In this document: positions 33,821-41,977 of the stretch, one piece after another
Numbering within the stretch: position 1 is the first letter of the stretch
Layout: every line of letters begins with the position of its first letter
Assembly (NCBI GenBank): GCA_035601835.1
Contig: DATNNM010000015.1
Coordinates: 93,160-157,159 of the forward strand
Direction of reading: 5' to 3'
Length of the DNA stretch: 64,000 bases
From: Candidatus Tumulicola sp.
Lineage (GTDB): Bacteria > Vulcanimicrobiota > Vulcanimicrobiia > Eremiobacterales > Eremiobacteraceae
Made by a program: the position numbers and the translations under genes
The notes under the pieces: generated by a model
Databases searched by the model: none
Seen by the model: only the letters and a program-made list of their open reading frames with translations
Told to the model about the DNA's origin: nothing

Positions 33821-33872
33821 GCGGCACGGAGCTAAAGCTCCGTGGCTACATAGCGTTTTGGCCCGTGGCTAC
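33821..33872. repeat. REP-like palindrome cluster 13
   Basis: A CGGAGC/GCTCCG unit with TGGCTACAT tail, then a stemless fragment GCCCGTGGCTACAT. Confidence 0.7.
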
Positions 33873-33877
33873 ATAAG

Positions 33878-33910
33878 CGGCGTCCTGCGAGAGCAGGGCG
33901 CCGTTTTTTT
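33878..33910 (+). terminator. Rho-independent terminator of the CARDB-type gene
   Basis: A 10-base stem (GGCGTCCTGC with GCAGGGCGCC, one wobble) around GAGA, followed by seven T. It lies 60 bp after the stop of the plus-strand exported-protein gene and touches the stop of the converging DUF1697 reading frame. Confidence 0.8.
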
Positions 33911-34428
33911 ACATGAGGATTTTTTCGATGGTGTTCCAGCTGCGGGTGGTGACGCTACGTCCGAATTCCTTGTCGAGGACCTTCATCAGCTCGGTCGTTC
34001 CAAACCTGGGTGAGAGCGTGATGGCGGTGCACACCTCGGTCGAGGTGATGCGCACGATCGCTCCGTGCTCGATCTTGGGTTTGCCGATAATCGGCTTACG
34101 AGTTAGGAACGTGACGTATAGCTTGGTGTCCGGCGTGATGCGGATGCCTTTGAAGGGGTCGGCCTTCTTTCAGCTTCTGGAGCTGTTGCAACGTGCGCAC
34201 AACGACGCCGACCTCGTGACCAAACGTCTTCTTCGCCTTTGCTTCGATCTCGGCGGCGATCGTCTGCGGGCTCGCCTTCGTCGTTTCGAAGACCACGTTG
34301 CCGCTTACCAGCACGGTTCTGCCATTGCGAAACCCAAGCGCTTCAAACGCCTTCTTCAACGCGTCCATCTTGATCAGCTTGTTGCCGCCGACGTTGATGC
34401 CGCGCAAGAACGCGACGTAGGATGGCAC
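33909..34428 (-). pseudogene. DUF1697 protein, broken by one frameshift
   Basis: The first 89 or so residues follow DUF1697 closely (MPSYVAFLRGINVGGNKLIKMDALKKAFEALGF, LVSGNVVFETTK). At 34161 to 34164 a GGCC stretch has one extra base, and the frame leaves the family. From there the other frame continues with DPFKGIRITPDTKLYVTFLT, then RKPIIGKPKIEHGAIVRI, SPRFGTTELMKVLDKEFG and RSWNTIEKILM, ending at the same place as intact homologues. Joining the frames gives about 172 residues, a normal length. It is a recent inactivation or a sequencing error in a G/C run. Confidence 0.85.
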
Positions 34429-34453
34429 GGAGCTAAAGCTCCGTGGCTACATT
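34424..34453. repeat. REP-like palindrome 14
   Basis: One CGGAGC/GCTCCG unit with CTACAT tail between the DUF1697 frame and the OsmC gene. It overlaps the ends of both reading frames. Confidence 0.7.
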
Positions 34454-34966
34454 ACTTTTCGCGACGAAGGTGGTCTGCGGGGTGACGCCCGCGGCCAGGG
34501 TTTGGTAGACGACGCAGTAGCGCTCGGTCAGTTTTTGCAGCGTCGCCAACTGTTCTGAAGTGAGGTCGCCTTCTAGTTCGAAGCGGAGCCGTATCGCCTG
34601 GAAGCCGACCGGTGCATCGCGATCGACGCCAAGCGTGCCCCGAAAGTCTAAGTCGCCTTCGGCGATGACCGTGCCGCCGGTGACGGGAGCCCCGGTCGAT
34701 GTCGCGACCGCACGCAACGTCACGCCCGCGCACGCCACGAGCGCTTGCAAGAGCATGTCGCCCGAACACGCAAGCGTGCCGTCGCCGCCCGTCGCCGGGT
34801 GCAGGCCCGCTTTCACCAATGCCCGGCCGGTCTCGACCGAGCAGCTCAAGGCTTCGGGATCGTCGAGCCGGCCTTCCGCGCGCAACTGGATCAGCGCGGC
34901 GCCGGGCTGCTCGCGATACTTATCCTTGATCGGCTGCTGGATCTCGCGTAATGTGGTCGCGTCCAT
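34433..34966 (-). CDS. OsmC-family protein
   Basis: About 177 residues from ATG 34966 (ribosome binding site GGAGCG); the longer open frame upstream is antisense to the neighbouring gene. OsmC/Ohr fold: LSCSVETGRALVKAGLHPATGGDGTLACSGDMLLQALVACAGVTLRAVA carries two cysteines in the expected helix positions (ACSGD and VACAGV). Long strand TVIAEGDLDFRGTLGVDRDAPVGFQAIRLRFELEGD and YCVVYQTL follow. A peroxiredoxin-like thiol function against organic peroxides is the family expectation; the second Cys is conserved as in Ohr/OsmC. Confidence 0.87.
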   Translation of the reverse strand: MDATTLREIQQPIKDKYREQPGAALIQLRAEGRLDDPEALSCSVETGRALVKAGLHPATGGDGTLACSGDMLLQALVACAGVTLRAVATSTGAPVTGGTVIAEGDLDFRGTLGVDRDAPVGFQAIRLRFELEGDLTSEQLATLQKLTERYCVVYQTLAAGVTPQTTFVAKSNVATEL

Positions 34967-34985
34967 GTTTCGCTCCGTTGTCGTG

Positions 34986-35483
34986 TTATTCAAACTTAGG
35001 TAACTCCGTTTTCCGCTCGAGCTCTTCGAGCGCCTCCAATTCGGGAAGGGAGATGAGATCCTTGTGCCGCCCGGCGGTCTTTTTGGCTTTGACGAGGCCG
35101 GATAGCGACAGCACGTGCACGACTTGATCCCCAAGACGGATTTCCTTCGACACCTTTTTCGCGGCCTCGAAGTCGCCGATCCCTGCGACTTCTGCAAGCA
35201 GGTCAATCCAGCCGAGGCGAGTCACGAGGGTGAAGTTCAGGCCGTTCTTGATGGTCCGCTCATCAAAACGAAACGGGACTTCCCCACCGGGTACGCGGAG
35301 CTGGGGCTCATAGGGCTTGAGTGCGGCAACGAGTTTTCGGATGTTCTCGACGTCGCGGGCGTAGAGGACGTCGAGATCGTTGGTGACGAACGCCGACCCT
35401 TGAAGACTCATCGCGACGCCGCCGATGATAACAAAGCGGACCTCGGCGCTGCAGAGCACCTTCAGAGGTTCGTCAAAGTTCAC
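34986..35483 (-). CDS. Nucleotidyltransferase-fold protein (DUF6036-like), toxin-like partner of the XRE gene
   Basis: About 165 residues from GTG 35483. The GTG overlaps the TGA of the upstream XRE gene as GTGA, the tight coupling of toxin-antitoxin operons. LCSAEVRFVIIGGVAMSLQGSAFVTNDLDVLYARD is the nucleotidyltransferase motif (GG-A-S-x9-DLD), as in AbiEii and MNT-type proteins. LSLSGLVKAKKTAGRHKDLISLPELEAL is the usual C-terminal helix region of DUF6036-type enzymes. It may nucleotidylate tRNA or another target; a housekeeping role cannot be excluded. Confidence 0.8.
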   Translation of the reverse strand: MNFDEPLKVLCSAEVRFVIIGGVAMSLQGSAFVTNDLDVLYARDVENIRKLVAALKPYEPQLRVPGGEVPFRFDERTIKNGLNFTLVTRLGWIDLLAEVAGIGDFEAAKKVSKEIRLGDQVVHVLSLSGLVKAKKTAGRHKDLISLPELEALEELERKTELPKFE

Positions 35484-35983
35484 TTGCGCCCGCCGTGTTG
35501 TAGACGGTAGGCTGATTTTAGCTCCTCCAACCATGCCGAGGTCTTCGACAGATTGTCAAGTCGTTCTCTCGGTGAGCGGCGTAGGTTTCCGGCGATAAGG
35601 GTCAGATCGATTCCAAAGTCTGCGGCTTCTGCGGTCTTGCTGCCCGGCGGCGGATTGCTGAGCCAACTCGAGTATGACGGTTTGCGGCCTGCGCGGCTGA
35701 AGCGAGTCCCCTTGCGTAGTTTGCTGCGCTGCTTCAACGCGGTAGGCGCGAGCGATATCGCCGGCACCTTGGGCGCGATCAATGCGGAGGCGCCGCATCC
35801 CAGCGCCGAAGCCAGTTTTTCCAACACCGCGAGTGTGGGGTTTGCCCGCGCTTGCTCCATCGCGGACACGACCGGCCGAGAGAGACCCGCCTTCTTCGCG
35901 AGCTGCTCCTGGGAAAGGCCCAGCGCCGCCCGCGCTTCGACCACGTTGCGGCGCAGCGTCTGGCGTACGTGTTCTTTCTTCAT
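35480..35983 (-). CDS. XRE-family transcriptional regulator, antitoxin-like
   Basis: About 167 residues from ATG 35983 (MKKEHVRQTLRRNVVEARAALGLSQEQLAKKAGLSRPVVSAMEQARANPTLAVLEKLASALGCG), a classical five-helix Cro/CI DNA-binding domain at residues 10 to 70. The C-terminal region is basic and disordered, then helical (LDNLSKTSAWLEELKSAYRLQ). It precedes and overlaps the nucleotidyltransferase gene. Its promoter TTGACA-18-TACGAT overlaps symmetric CAATTGT/ACAATTA sequences that may be its own operator. Confidence 0.87.
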   Translation of the reverse strand: MKKEHVRQTLRRNVVEARAALGLSQEQLAKKAGLSRPVVSAMEQARANPTLAVLEKLASALGCGASALIAPKVPAISLAPTALKQRSKLRKGTRFSRAGRKPSYSSWLSNPPPGSKTAEAADFGIDLTLIAGNLRRSPRERLDNLSKTSAWLEELKSAYRLQHGGRK

Positions 35984-35994
35984 TGCAACCCAAT

Positions 35995-36032
35995 CGTAGC
36001 AGAGGGTTTGGGCAATTGTCAATAAGAGTTTA
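35995..36032 (-). promoter_or_regulatory. Promoter/operator region of the XRE-nucleotidyltransferase pair
   Basis: TTGACA and TACGAT at 18 bp on the minus strand, with short inverted arms CAATTGT and ACAATTA on both sides of the -35 box. This layout fits autoregulation by the XRE protein. Confidence 0.5.
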
Positions 36033-36086
36033 CAATTAACGGCAAGGCGAGGGGAGAAACCAATAGGCCACCGAAGGCGCGGCAGC

Positions 36087-36617
36087 ATGCGGTACGTCAT
36101 TGCGGTCATGCTGTGCGCGTTCGTGTTTTCCATGAGCGGGTGCGCGAAGAAGTCGTCGACGACGACAACGGTTGCGACGGAGGCGCCTCAGGCAAGCTCG
36201 ACGCAGGCGGCGATGGCGACGCCGGCGCCGTCGCCGACGGCGCCGTTCGGAAGAATCAACTTCAGTCCCGACCTCGATGTCGCGTTTAAGCCCGAGTGCT
36301 CGGCTGCAGCCGCCGGCACGGGCCCGCACAGCGGCTTCACGCTTTCTTTCGGACAGAATGCGCAGATTAGGAGCGGCAGCATACGGCTCCCCGACTACGC
36401 CGGCGCGGACGGTACCTACAGCGACTCGAGCAAGCTGATGTCGCCAAACCCGACGTTTTCGATAAGCCTGGCGCAAGGCACGCTCGCGCCCGCGAAGGAC
36501 AGCTCGATCACCGTGACCATCAGGAATCATGGGTTGGAGGGATTTGCGACTCTTGAGAATTTCCGCTTGAACGGCAATTCCGTCACCGTCGGTACCATCA
36601 GCTGGGTCTGCACGTAG
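36087..36617 (+). CDS. Small lipoprotein of unknown function
   Basis: A 176-residue protein: lipobox FVFSMSGCAKKSS (Cys near residue 19), a Ser/Thr/Ala-rich linker, then a beta domain (INFSPDLDVAFKPECSAAAAGTGPHSGFTLSFGQN, ITVTIRNHGLEGFATLENFRLNGNSVTVGTISWVC). The two Cys (PEC and WVC) probably pair. Not assigned to a family. It is divergent from the XRE gene. Confidence 0.7.
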   Translation: MRYVIAVMLCAFVFSMSGCAKKSSTTTTVATEAPQASSTQAAMATPAPSPTAPFGRINFSPDLDVAFKPECSAAAAGTGPHSGFTLSFGQNAQIRSGSIRLPDYAGADGTYSDSSKLMSPNPTFSISLAQGTLAPAKDSSITVTIRNHGLEGFATLENFRLNGNSVTVGTISWVCT

Positions 36618-36631
36618 GGCGAGCGCTAGTA

Positions 36632-36659
36632 TCCGGGGCTAAAGCCCCGGCACTACATA
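36632..36659. repeat. REP-like palindrome 15
   Basis: One GGGGC/GCCCC unit with CACTACATAGG tail, directly after the stop of the lipoprotein gene and at the 3' end of the cox operon. Confidence 0.8.
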
Positions 36660-36661
36660 GG

Positions 36662-37654
36662 TCATGCGAGGGACTTCTCCAAGAACGTTCGCTTGCAGCG
36701 GGCCGAGCAGAAATAGTAAATCTGGTCGCCGACCAGCGCCGTCTCTTTCGCTCCCGCGATCGCGACCGTCATGCCGCAGATCGGGTCGATCGCTTCCTCT
36801 GGCTCGGCATCGGCCACCGGTTTGCTCGAGCGCCGCAGCGCCACGATCTCGGCGAGGATCGACAGGGCAACTTCGTGCGGCGTCTTCGCATTGATGTCGA
36901 GGCCTGCAGGATTTCGTATCGCTGCGAGATGCTCGTTCGTCCAACCGCGCTCGCGCAGCGCCTCCTGCACGGCGACGCTGCGCTGCCGGCTGGCGACGAG
37001 GGCGATGTATGTCGCTTGCGCGCGCAGCAACGCGTCGAGTCCGATGTCGTCGTATTCACCCATCGATGCGCACACGCCGAAGAGTTGCGCTTTGCGAAAT
37101 GCCGGCGCTTGCGCTTGCAAAGTCTCGGCCAGTCTCTCCACCGGAATGGTCTTGATGGAACGCGCGGCGGTTGAGACCGGCTCGGAGGCCTGGCGGACCG
37201 ACAGTACGTCGAAGCCCAGCGGGGCGCCGAGTTCGGCGAGGGCGTCGGCGATCGGCATGGCGCCGATCACGACCAACATCGGATTTCTCACATACGGCTC
37301 CACGTAAAGATCAAGCGCTCCTTGGCTCGCGCACGTCATGCTGACGCGCACGTAGTGATCTGGCCCTGTGTCTTCTGGTTCGGGGTAGCCCGGCAGATCG
37401 GCAATGGTATCCGGAGAGATGCGCACGAGTCGCGGTTCGCCGTTGCGCAGCGCGGCCAGCCCTTGGACGCGCAGCACCTCGGTGGAACAGCCGCCGCCGA
37501 TGTAGCCTTCGATGCGGCCGTCTTCGAACACGATGGCCGCGTCGCCAAGATGCGAGGAGGACGGCGCCTTGCGAGCCACCACCGACGCGACGGCGAAGGG
37601 CACGCCCTCGCGGGCTAGCGCCGCGAGGCGTTGGAGGAACTCAGGCCTGGCCAC
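36662..37654 (-). CDS. coxI: XdhC/CoxI-family maturation protein with C-terminal YHS metal domain
   Basis: A 330-residue protein. Residues 10 to 70 form the XdhC N-terminal domain (VPFAVASVVARKAPSSSHLGDAAIVFEDGRIEGYIGGGCSTEVLR, the Cys near GGGCS being the family site). A Rossmann domain follows (MLVVIGAMPIADALAELGAPLGFDVLSVR, TYIALVASRQRSVAVQEAL). The last 40 residues are a YHS/TRASH domain (DPICGMTVAIAGAKETALVGDQIYYFCSARCKRTFLEK). It probably helps insert the molybdopterin-cytosine-dinucleotide cofactor or sulfur into CO dehydrogenase. GTG start. The gene overlaps coxG by 14 bp. Confidence 0.88.
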   Translation of the reverse strand: MARPEFLQRLAALAREGVPFAVASVVARKAPSSSHLGDAAIVFEDGRIEGYIGGGCSTEVLRVQGLAALRNGEPRLVRISPDTIADLPGYPEPEDTGPDHYVRVSMTCASQGALDLYVEPYVRNPMLVVIGAMPIADALAELGAPLGFDVLSVRQASEPVSTAARSIKTIPVERLAETLQAQAPAFRKAQLFGVCASMGEYDDIGLDALLRAQATYIALVASRQRSVAVQEALRERGWTNEHLAAIRNPAGLDINAKTPHEVALSILAEIVALRRSSKPVADAEPEEAIDPICGMTVAIAGAKETALVGDQIYYFCSARCKRTFLEKSLA

Positions 37655-38093
37655 TGGAGAGCGTTTCGCGCACGCGCGTGAACACGTGCGTGATGATGCG
37701 TTTGGCTTGCGCGTCGAGGATGCGGCCGCCGATCGTGGCGACGGGTCCGCTCACCGTCGCTTCGCCGGTCCAGTCGAGGGTGGTGCCGGCGCCATCGGCA
37801 TTCATGGTGGCGTGCGCGGTGAGGTCCACGACGCTGCCCATGCCGCCGCCGTGGATGGTGACGTCGACGACCTTCTGCTCGGGCTTCGGCTCGAGTGCGA
37901 CTTGGAACGTGAACTTGCCCTTCACCGGACCGACGCCCACACGAACGACCGAGGTGAAGTGATGTGGGTCGGCGATCTCGGTGGAGATCACGTCCGGCAG
38001 GCATGCCGCCACTTTCTCCGGTGAGTTCATGAAGTCGAAGACCGTTTGGTAGGGCGCCGTGATCTGTTCGTGGCCTTCGTAGTGGAGTTTCAT
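37641..38093 (-). CDS. coxG: CoxG, SRPBCC-family CO dehydrogenase accessory protein
   Basis: A 150-residue SRPBCC protein: MKLHYEGHEQITAPYQTVFDFMNSPEKVAACLPDVIS, FTSVVRVGVGPVKGKFTFQVALEP, HATMNADGAGTTLDWTGEATVSGPVATIGGRILDAQAKRIITHVFTRVRE. Homologous proteins tether CO dehydrogenase to the cytoplasmic membrane and pass electrons to quinone. Its position right after coxL supports the role. The stop of coxG lies within the coxI start region. Confidence 0.9.
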   Translation of the reverse strand: MKLHYEGHEQITAPYQTVFDFMNSPEKVAACLPDVISTEIADPHHFTSVVRVGVGPVKGKFTFQVALEPKPEQKVVDVTIHGGGMGSVVDLTAHATMNADGAGTTLDWTGEATVSGPVATIGGRILDAQAKRIITHVFTRVRETLSSGQA

Positions 38094-38109
38094 CGTGTGT
38101 TCAGTACGT

Positions 38110-38136
38110 CCGGGGCTAAAGCCCCGGCACTACATG
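38110..38136. repeat. REP-like palindrome 16, inside the cox operon
   Basis: One GGGGC/GCCCC unit with CACTACATGCGAG tail in the 58-bp coxL-coxG gap. Confidence 0.75.
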
Positions 38137-38151
38137 CGAGCTTCCTTTGTT

Positions 38152-40497
38152 TCATGCGGTGATGCCGTGGTCGCGCATCGCGCGCCACACTTTGTCGCGC
38201 GTCATCGGCATGTCGATGTGGCGCACGCCGTGCGGCGAGAGCGCGTCCACCACCGCGTTGACGAATGCCGCCGGCGAGCCGACGTTGGGCGACTCGCCCA
38301 CGCCCTTCGCGCCGATCGGATGGTGCGGCGACGGCGTGACCGTTCGGCCCGTCTCCCAGTGCGGCGTCTCCAGCGCCGTCGGCACGAGATACTCGGTGAA
38401 GTTGGTCTGGCGGCAGTTGCCTTCTTCATCGTACGCGAGTTCTTGCATGAACGCGATAGCGAAGCCCTCGGTCAGACCGCCGTGGATCTGGCCGTCGACG
38501 ATCATCGGGTTGATGACCGTGCCGCAGTCGTCGATGGCGACGAAACGCTTCACGTGCGGCTCGCCCGTGCCTTTGTCAATCGTGAGGGCGCAGATGTACG
38601 CGCCGTTGGGGAACGTCAAGTTCGGCGGGTTGTAGTAGTTTGTGCCTTCAAGGCCGGGTTCGATATCGTCGGGCAGGTTAGTATACGCTGCGAACGCGAT
38701 CTGCGCCATGGTGACGGCGTTTTCGGTGCCCTTCACGCGGAACTGCCGGTCCACCCATTCAAGGTCGGCGGGATTGGCCTCGAGCAGGTGCGCCGCGATC
38801 AACTTCGCCTTCTCGCGGATCTTGCGCGATGCCATCGCGATCGCGGCCCCGGCCACCGGCGTGCTGCGGCTCGCGTACGTGCCGAGGCCGTAGGGCGCGG
38901 TGTCCGTATCGCCTTCTTCGACCAGCACATTGTTCACGTCGAGGCCGAGTTCTTCGGCGACGATCTGCGCCCAGGTCGTCTCGTGGCCTTGGCCTTGATG
39001 TCGCGTGCCGGTGCGCACGATAGCGCTGCCGGTCGGGTGCACGCGGATCTCGGCGCTGTCGAACATCTTCAGGCCGAGGATGTCGAACTGGTTGTTCGGA
39101 CCCGCGCCCACGATCTCCGTGAACGTGGAGACGCCGATGCCGAAGAGCTCGCCGCGCTTGCGCGCCTCAGCTTGCTCCTTGAGCAATTGGTCGTAGCCGA
39201 TCGTCTTGAGCGCTTTGTCGAGCGTGGCTTGATAGTCACCGCTGTCGTAGGTCCAGCCGAGCGCGGACTTGTAGGGGAATTTCTCCTTCGGGATGAGGTT
39301 CTTGCGGCGCAGTTCGACCGGATCCATCTTGAGTTCGTCGGCCAGGATGTCCATCGCGCGCTCGATCACGTACGAGGCTTCGGTCACGCGGAACGAACAG
39401 CGGTATGCGATGCCTCCCGGCGGCTTGTTGGTGTAGTAGCCGTCCACTTCGGTGAAGGCGATGGGGAAATCGTACGAGCCGGTGCAGATGCTGAAGAGTC
39501 CGGCCGGAAATTTCGTCGGATCTGCAGCGCCGTCGAAGGCGCCGTGGTCCGCAAGCGTGCTCACCTTGAGGGCGGTGAGTTTGCCCTCTTTGGTGGCGCC
39601 GATCTGCGCTTCCATATAGTAGTCGCGCGCGAAATGGGTGCTGGCGAGGTTTTCGGTGCGGGTTTCGACCCATTTGATCGGCACGCCCAGCGTCAGCGAG
39701 GCGACGATCGCGCACACGTAGCCCGGATAGACCGGCACCTTGTTGCCGAAGCCGCCGCCGACATCGGGTGAGATGACGCGGATGTTGCTCTCCGGCACTT
39801 TGGAGACCAGCGAGATCACGGTGCGGTGCGCGTGCGGCGCCTGCGAGGTGACGTAGAAGGTAAGCCGGCCGGTGCCGACGTTCATGTCCGCGATGCAGCC
39901 GCAGGGTTCCAGCGGCGAGGGGTGGCAGCGCGGGAAGCGGATCAGCTCTTTGATCTTGACTTGCGATTTATCAATCGCGCTTTCCGTGCCCGCCTTGTCG
40001 CCGACTTCCCAATGCCAGATTAGGTTGGTCTTCTTCTCACGGTCCTCGCGCAAAATCGCCGCGTCCTTGGCCATCGACTGGTACGGGTCGACGATGGCCT
40101 TGAGCGGCTCGTAGTCGACCTCGACCGCGGCGACGCCGTCTGCGGCGGCTTCGCGCGAATCGGCGACGACCGCCGCGACCTCTTGGTATTGGAAGAGCAC
40201 CTTGCCGCGCGCGAGCACCATCTGCTTGTCGCCGGCCAGCGTGGGCATCCAATCCAGACCTGCCTTCGCGAGGTCGTCGCCCGTGATCACGGCCTTGACG
40301 CCGGGGACCTTGAGCGCGGGCGCCGTGTTGATGCTCTTGACCTTCGCGTGGCCGTACGGACTGCGCACGAGCGCCATGTAGAGCATCTTGGGCAGCACGA
40401 TGTCGTCGAGGTAGCGGCCGCGGCCTTGGATGAAGCGCGAATCTTCTTTGCGCGGGACCGGCTGGCCCATGACGCTGGGCGGTGGTGTGTTGGCCAT
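38152..40497 (-). CDS. coxL: Aerobic carbon monoxide dehydrogenase large subunit, form I
   Basis: A 781-residue molybdenum subunit from ATG 40497; earlier in-frame codons come from a REP. The active-site loop GGIAYRCSFRVTEASYV contains AYRCSFR, the Cys that holds the Mo-S-Cu bridge in form I (true CO-oxidising) enzymes; form II proteins carry AYRGAGR. Other molybdopterin-site segments are PDVGGGFGNK, GTRHQGQGHETTWAQIVAEELG, ASRSTPVAGAAIAMAS and IGAKGVGESPNVGSPAAFVNAVVDAL (Glu of the active site). It catalyses CO oxidation to CO2 with electrons passed to CoxS/CoxM and the respiratory chain. It is the third gene of the operon. Confidence 0.97.
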   Translation of the reverse strand: MANTPPPSVMGQPVPRKEDSRFIQGRGRYLDDIVLPKMLYMALVRSPYGHAKVKSINTAPALKVPGVKAVITGDDLAKAGLDWMPTLAGDKQMVLARGKVLFQYQEVAAVVADSREAAADGVAAVEVDYEPLKAIVDPYQSMAKDAAILREDREKKTNLIWHWEVGDKAGTESAIDKSQVKIKELIRFPRCHPSPLEPCGCIADMNVGTGRLTFYVTSQAPHAHRTVISLVSKVPESNIRVISPDVGGGFGNKVPVYPGYVCAIVASLTLGVPIKWVETRTENLASTHFARDYYMEAQIGATKEGKLTALKVSTLADHGAFDGAADPTKFPAGLFSICTGSYDFPIAFTEVDGYYTNKPPGGIAYRCSFRVTEASYVIERAMDILADELKMDPVELRRKNLIPKEKFPYKSALGWTYDSGDYQATLDKALKTIGYDQLLKEQAEARKRGELFGIGVSTFTEIVGAGPNNQFDILGLKMFDSAEIRVHPTGSAIVRTGTRHQGQGHETTWAQIVAEELGLDVNNVLVEEGDTDTAPYGLGTYASRSTPVAGAAIAMASRKIREKAKLIAAHLLEANPADLEWVDRQFRVKGTENAVTMAQIAFAAYTNLPDDIEPGLEGTNYYNPPNLTFPNGAYICALTIDKGTGEPHVKRFVAIDDCGTVINPMIVDGQIHGGLTEGFAIAFMQELAYDEEGNCRQTNFTEYLVPTALETPHWETGRTVTPSPHHPIGAKGVGESPNVGSPAAFVNAVVDALSPHGVRHIDMPMTRDKVWRAMRDHGITA

Positions 40498-40511
40498 TTC
40501 AAGAATCCCCT

Positions 40512-40563
40512 CCGGGGCTAAAGCCCCGGCACTACATCCGAGCTTCGCTCGGAACGCTACATT
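40512..40563. repeat. REP-like palindromes 17, inside the cox operon (two units)
   Basis: A GGGGC/GCCCC unit and a CGAG/CTCG unit fill the 65-bp coxS-coxL gap, just upstream of the coxL ribosome binding region. Confidence 0.8.
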
Positions 40564-41030
40564 TACGCTTTCATGGCGGTGGCGGCTTGCTGCACGGCCT
40601 TGACGATGTTCTGATAGCCGGTGCAGCGGCAGAGGTTGCCCGATAGCCCTTGGCGGATCTCGGCTTCGCTCGGATTGGGAATGCGTTTGAGCAGCGCGAT
40701 CGACGACATGATCATGCCGGGCGTGCAGTAGCCGCACTGCAGCCCGTGCTGATCGTGAAACGCTTGCTGCAGCGCGTGCAGCTTGCCGCCTTGCACGAGC
40801 CCTTCGACCGTCTCGACCTTGCTGGCGTCGGCTTGGACGGCCAGCATCGTGCACGATTTCACGGGCACGCCGTCGACGAGCACGGTGCACGCGCCGCAAC
40901 TGGTCGAGTCGCAGCCGATGTGCACGCCGGTGTAGCCGCGATCGCGCAGGAAGTAGGCCAGCACGGTGCGCGACTCGACCTCGCCGCTCTCTTCGGCGCC
41001 GTTGACGTTGATGCGAACCTTGTGACTCAT
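40563..41030 (-). CDS. coxS: Aerobic carbon monoxide dehydrogenase small (iron-sulfur) subunit
   Basis: A 155-residue 2[2Fe-2S] protein from ATG 41030: the plant-type ferredoxin cluster GVHIGCDSTSCGACTVLVDG followed by SCTMLAVQ, then the C-terminal helical cluster domain GLQCGYCTPGMIMSS and GNLCRCTGYQNIVKA. All eight Cys ligands are present. The spacing is that of form I CoxS. It carries electrons from the Mo site to the FAD of CoxM. The start sits 6 bp after the coxM stop. Confidence 0.96.
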   Translation of the reverse strand: MSHKVRINVNGAEESGEVESRTVLAYFLRDRGYTGVHIGCDSTSCGACTVLVDGVPVKSCTMLAVQADASKVETVEGLVQGGKLHALQQAFHDQHGLQCGYCTPGMIMSSIALLKRIPNPSEAEIRQGLSGNLCRCTGYQNIVKAVQQAATAMKA

Positions 41031-41035
41031 GGGCG

Positions 41036-41908
41036 TCACACTTTCTTTTTGCGGTCGCGGGCGGTGGTCAGCGCGCGGCCGACCAGCACGCGGATGAGAT
41101 CGCGTTTGTAGTCGACGCCGCCGCGGGTGTCGGCGATCGGATCGCACGCCTTCGCGGCGGATTCGGCGGCCGCGCGGATGGCGTCGTCGCTGAGCTGCTT
41201 GCCGGTGAGCAGCTTTTCGGCGTCCGACGCGCGCAGGGCGGTCGGCCCGACCGCGCACAAACCTATCCCCGCGCTCTTGCACGCGCCCTTGTCGTCGAGC
41301 ACGACTTTGACGGCGACGGCGGCGGTCGCAAAGTCGCCCACTTTGCGTTCGATCTTGATGTACGCGCCCTTCGCGCCGGCTTCGGGCACGGGCCACTGGA
41401 CTTCGGTTGCGATCTCGCCTTGCTGCAACGCGGTGGTGAAGCTGTCCACGATGAATTCGTCGATCGGAATCGTGCGAGAGCCCTTGTTGCCCGTGACCAC
41501 GACGCTCGCGCGGGCGGCAAGCGCGGCCGCGCACCAATCGCCCGCAGGGTCGTTGTGCGCGATCGAGCCGACGAGCGTGCCGCGGTTGCGCACGATCGGG
41601 TCGGCCACGACGCGCGCGACGTCGGCCATGAGCGCGTACTTGTCGAGGATGAGCGGGGAGAACTCGATGTCGGCGTGTCGGGTGAGCGCGCCGATCTTGA
41701 GCATGCCGCCCTCTTCTTTCAAGTAGGCAAGCGACTTGATGGGGTTGATGTCGATGAGGGCAACCGGCTGGGCGAGCCGGTAGCGCATCGCCGGGATGAG
41801 GCTTTGACCGCCGGCCAGGACCCGTGCGTCCCCGCCGTATTTGCTGAGCGCGTCAAAAGCCTCGCGGAGTTCGCCGGCACGCACGTATTCGAACGCTGCA
41901 GGGAACAT
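41036..41908 (-). CDS. coxM: Aerobic carbon monoxide dehydrogenase medium (FAD) subunit
   Basis: A 290-residue FAD-binding subunit: MFPAAFEYVRAGELREAFDALSKYGGDARVLAGGQSLIPAMRYRLAQPVALIDINPI with the AGGQS flavin motif, then DPIVRNRGTLVGSIAHNDPAGDWCAAALAARA (the second FAD loop) and KIERKVGDFATAAVAV. It transfers electrons from CoxS to quinone or its carrier. It is the first gene of the operon (coxM-S-L-G-I), preceded by GGAAGG ribosome binding sequence. Confidence 0.95.
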   Translation of the reverse strand: MFPAAFEYVRAGELREAFDALSKYGGDARVLAGGQSLIPAMRYRLAQPVALIDINPIKSLAYLKEEGGMLKIGALTRHADIEFSPLILDKYALMADVARVVADPIVRNRGTLVGSIAHNDPAGDWCAAALAARASVVVTGNKGSRTIPIDEFIVDSFTTALQQGEIATEVQWPVPEAGAKGAYIKIERKVGDFATAAVAVKVVLDDKGACKSAGIGLCAVGPTALRASDAEKLLTGKQLSDDAIRAAAESAAKACDPIADTRGGVDYKRDLIRVLVGRALTTARDRKKKV

Positions 41909-41977
41909 CTTCGGCCTTCCGTTTGGGGCGTGAGGGCCGGAGGATTTGCCCGCCAGGGCGGCTTTGGCCTGCTATCC

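Noticed and set aside
38152..40899. 915-codon version of coxL
   Set aside because: The extra N-terminal part is REP sequence and coxS in another frame; coxL starts at 40497.
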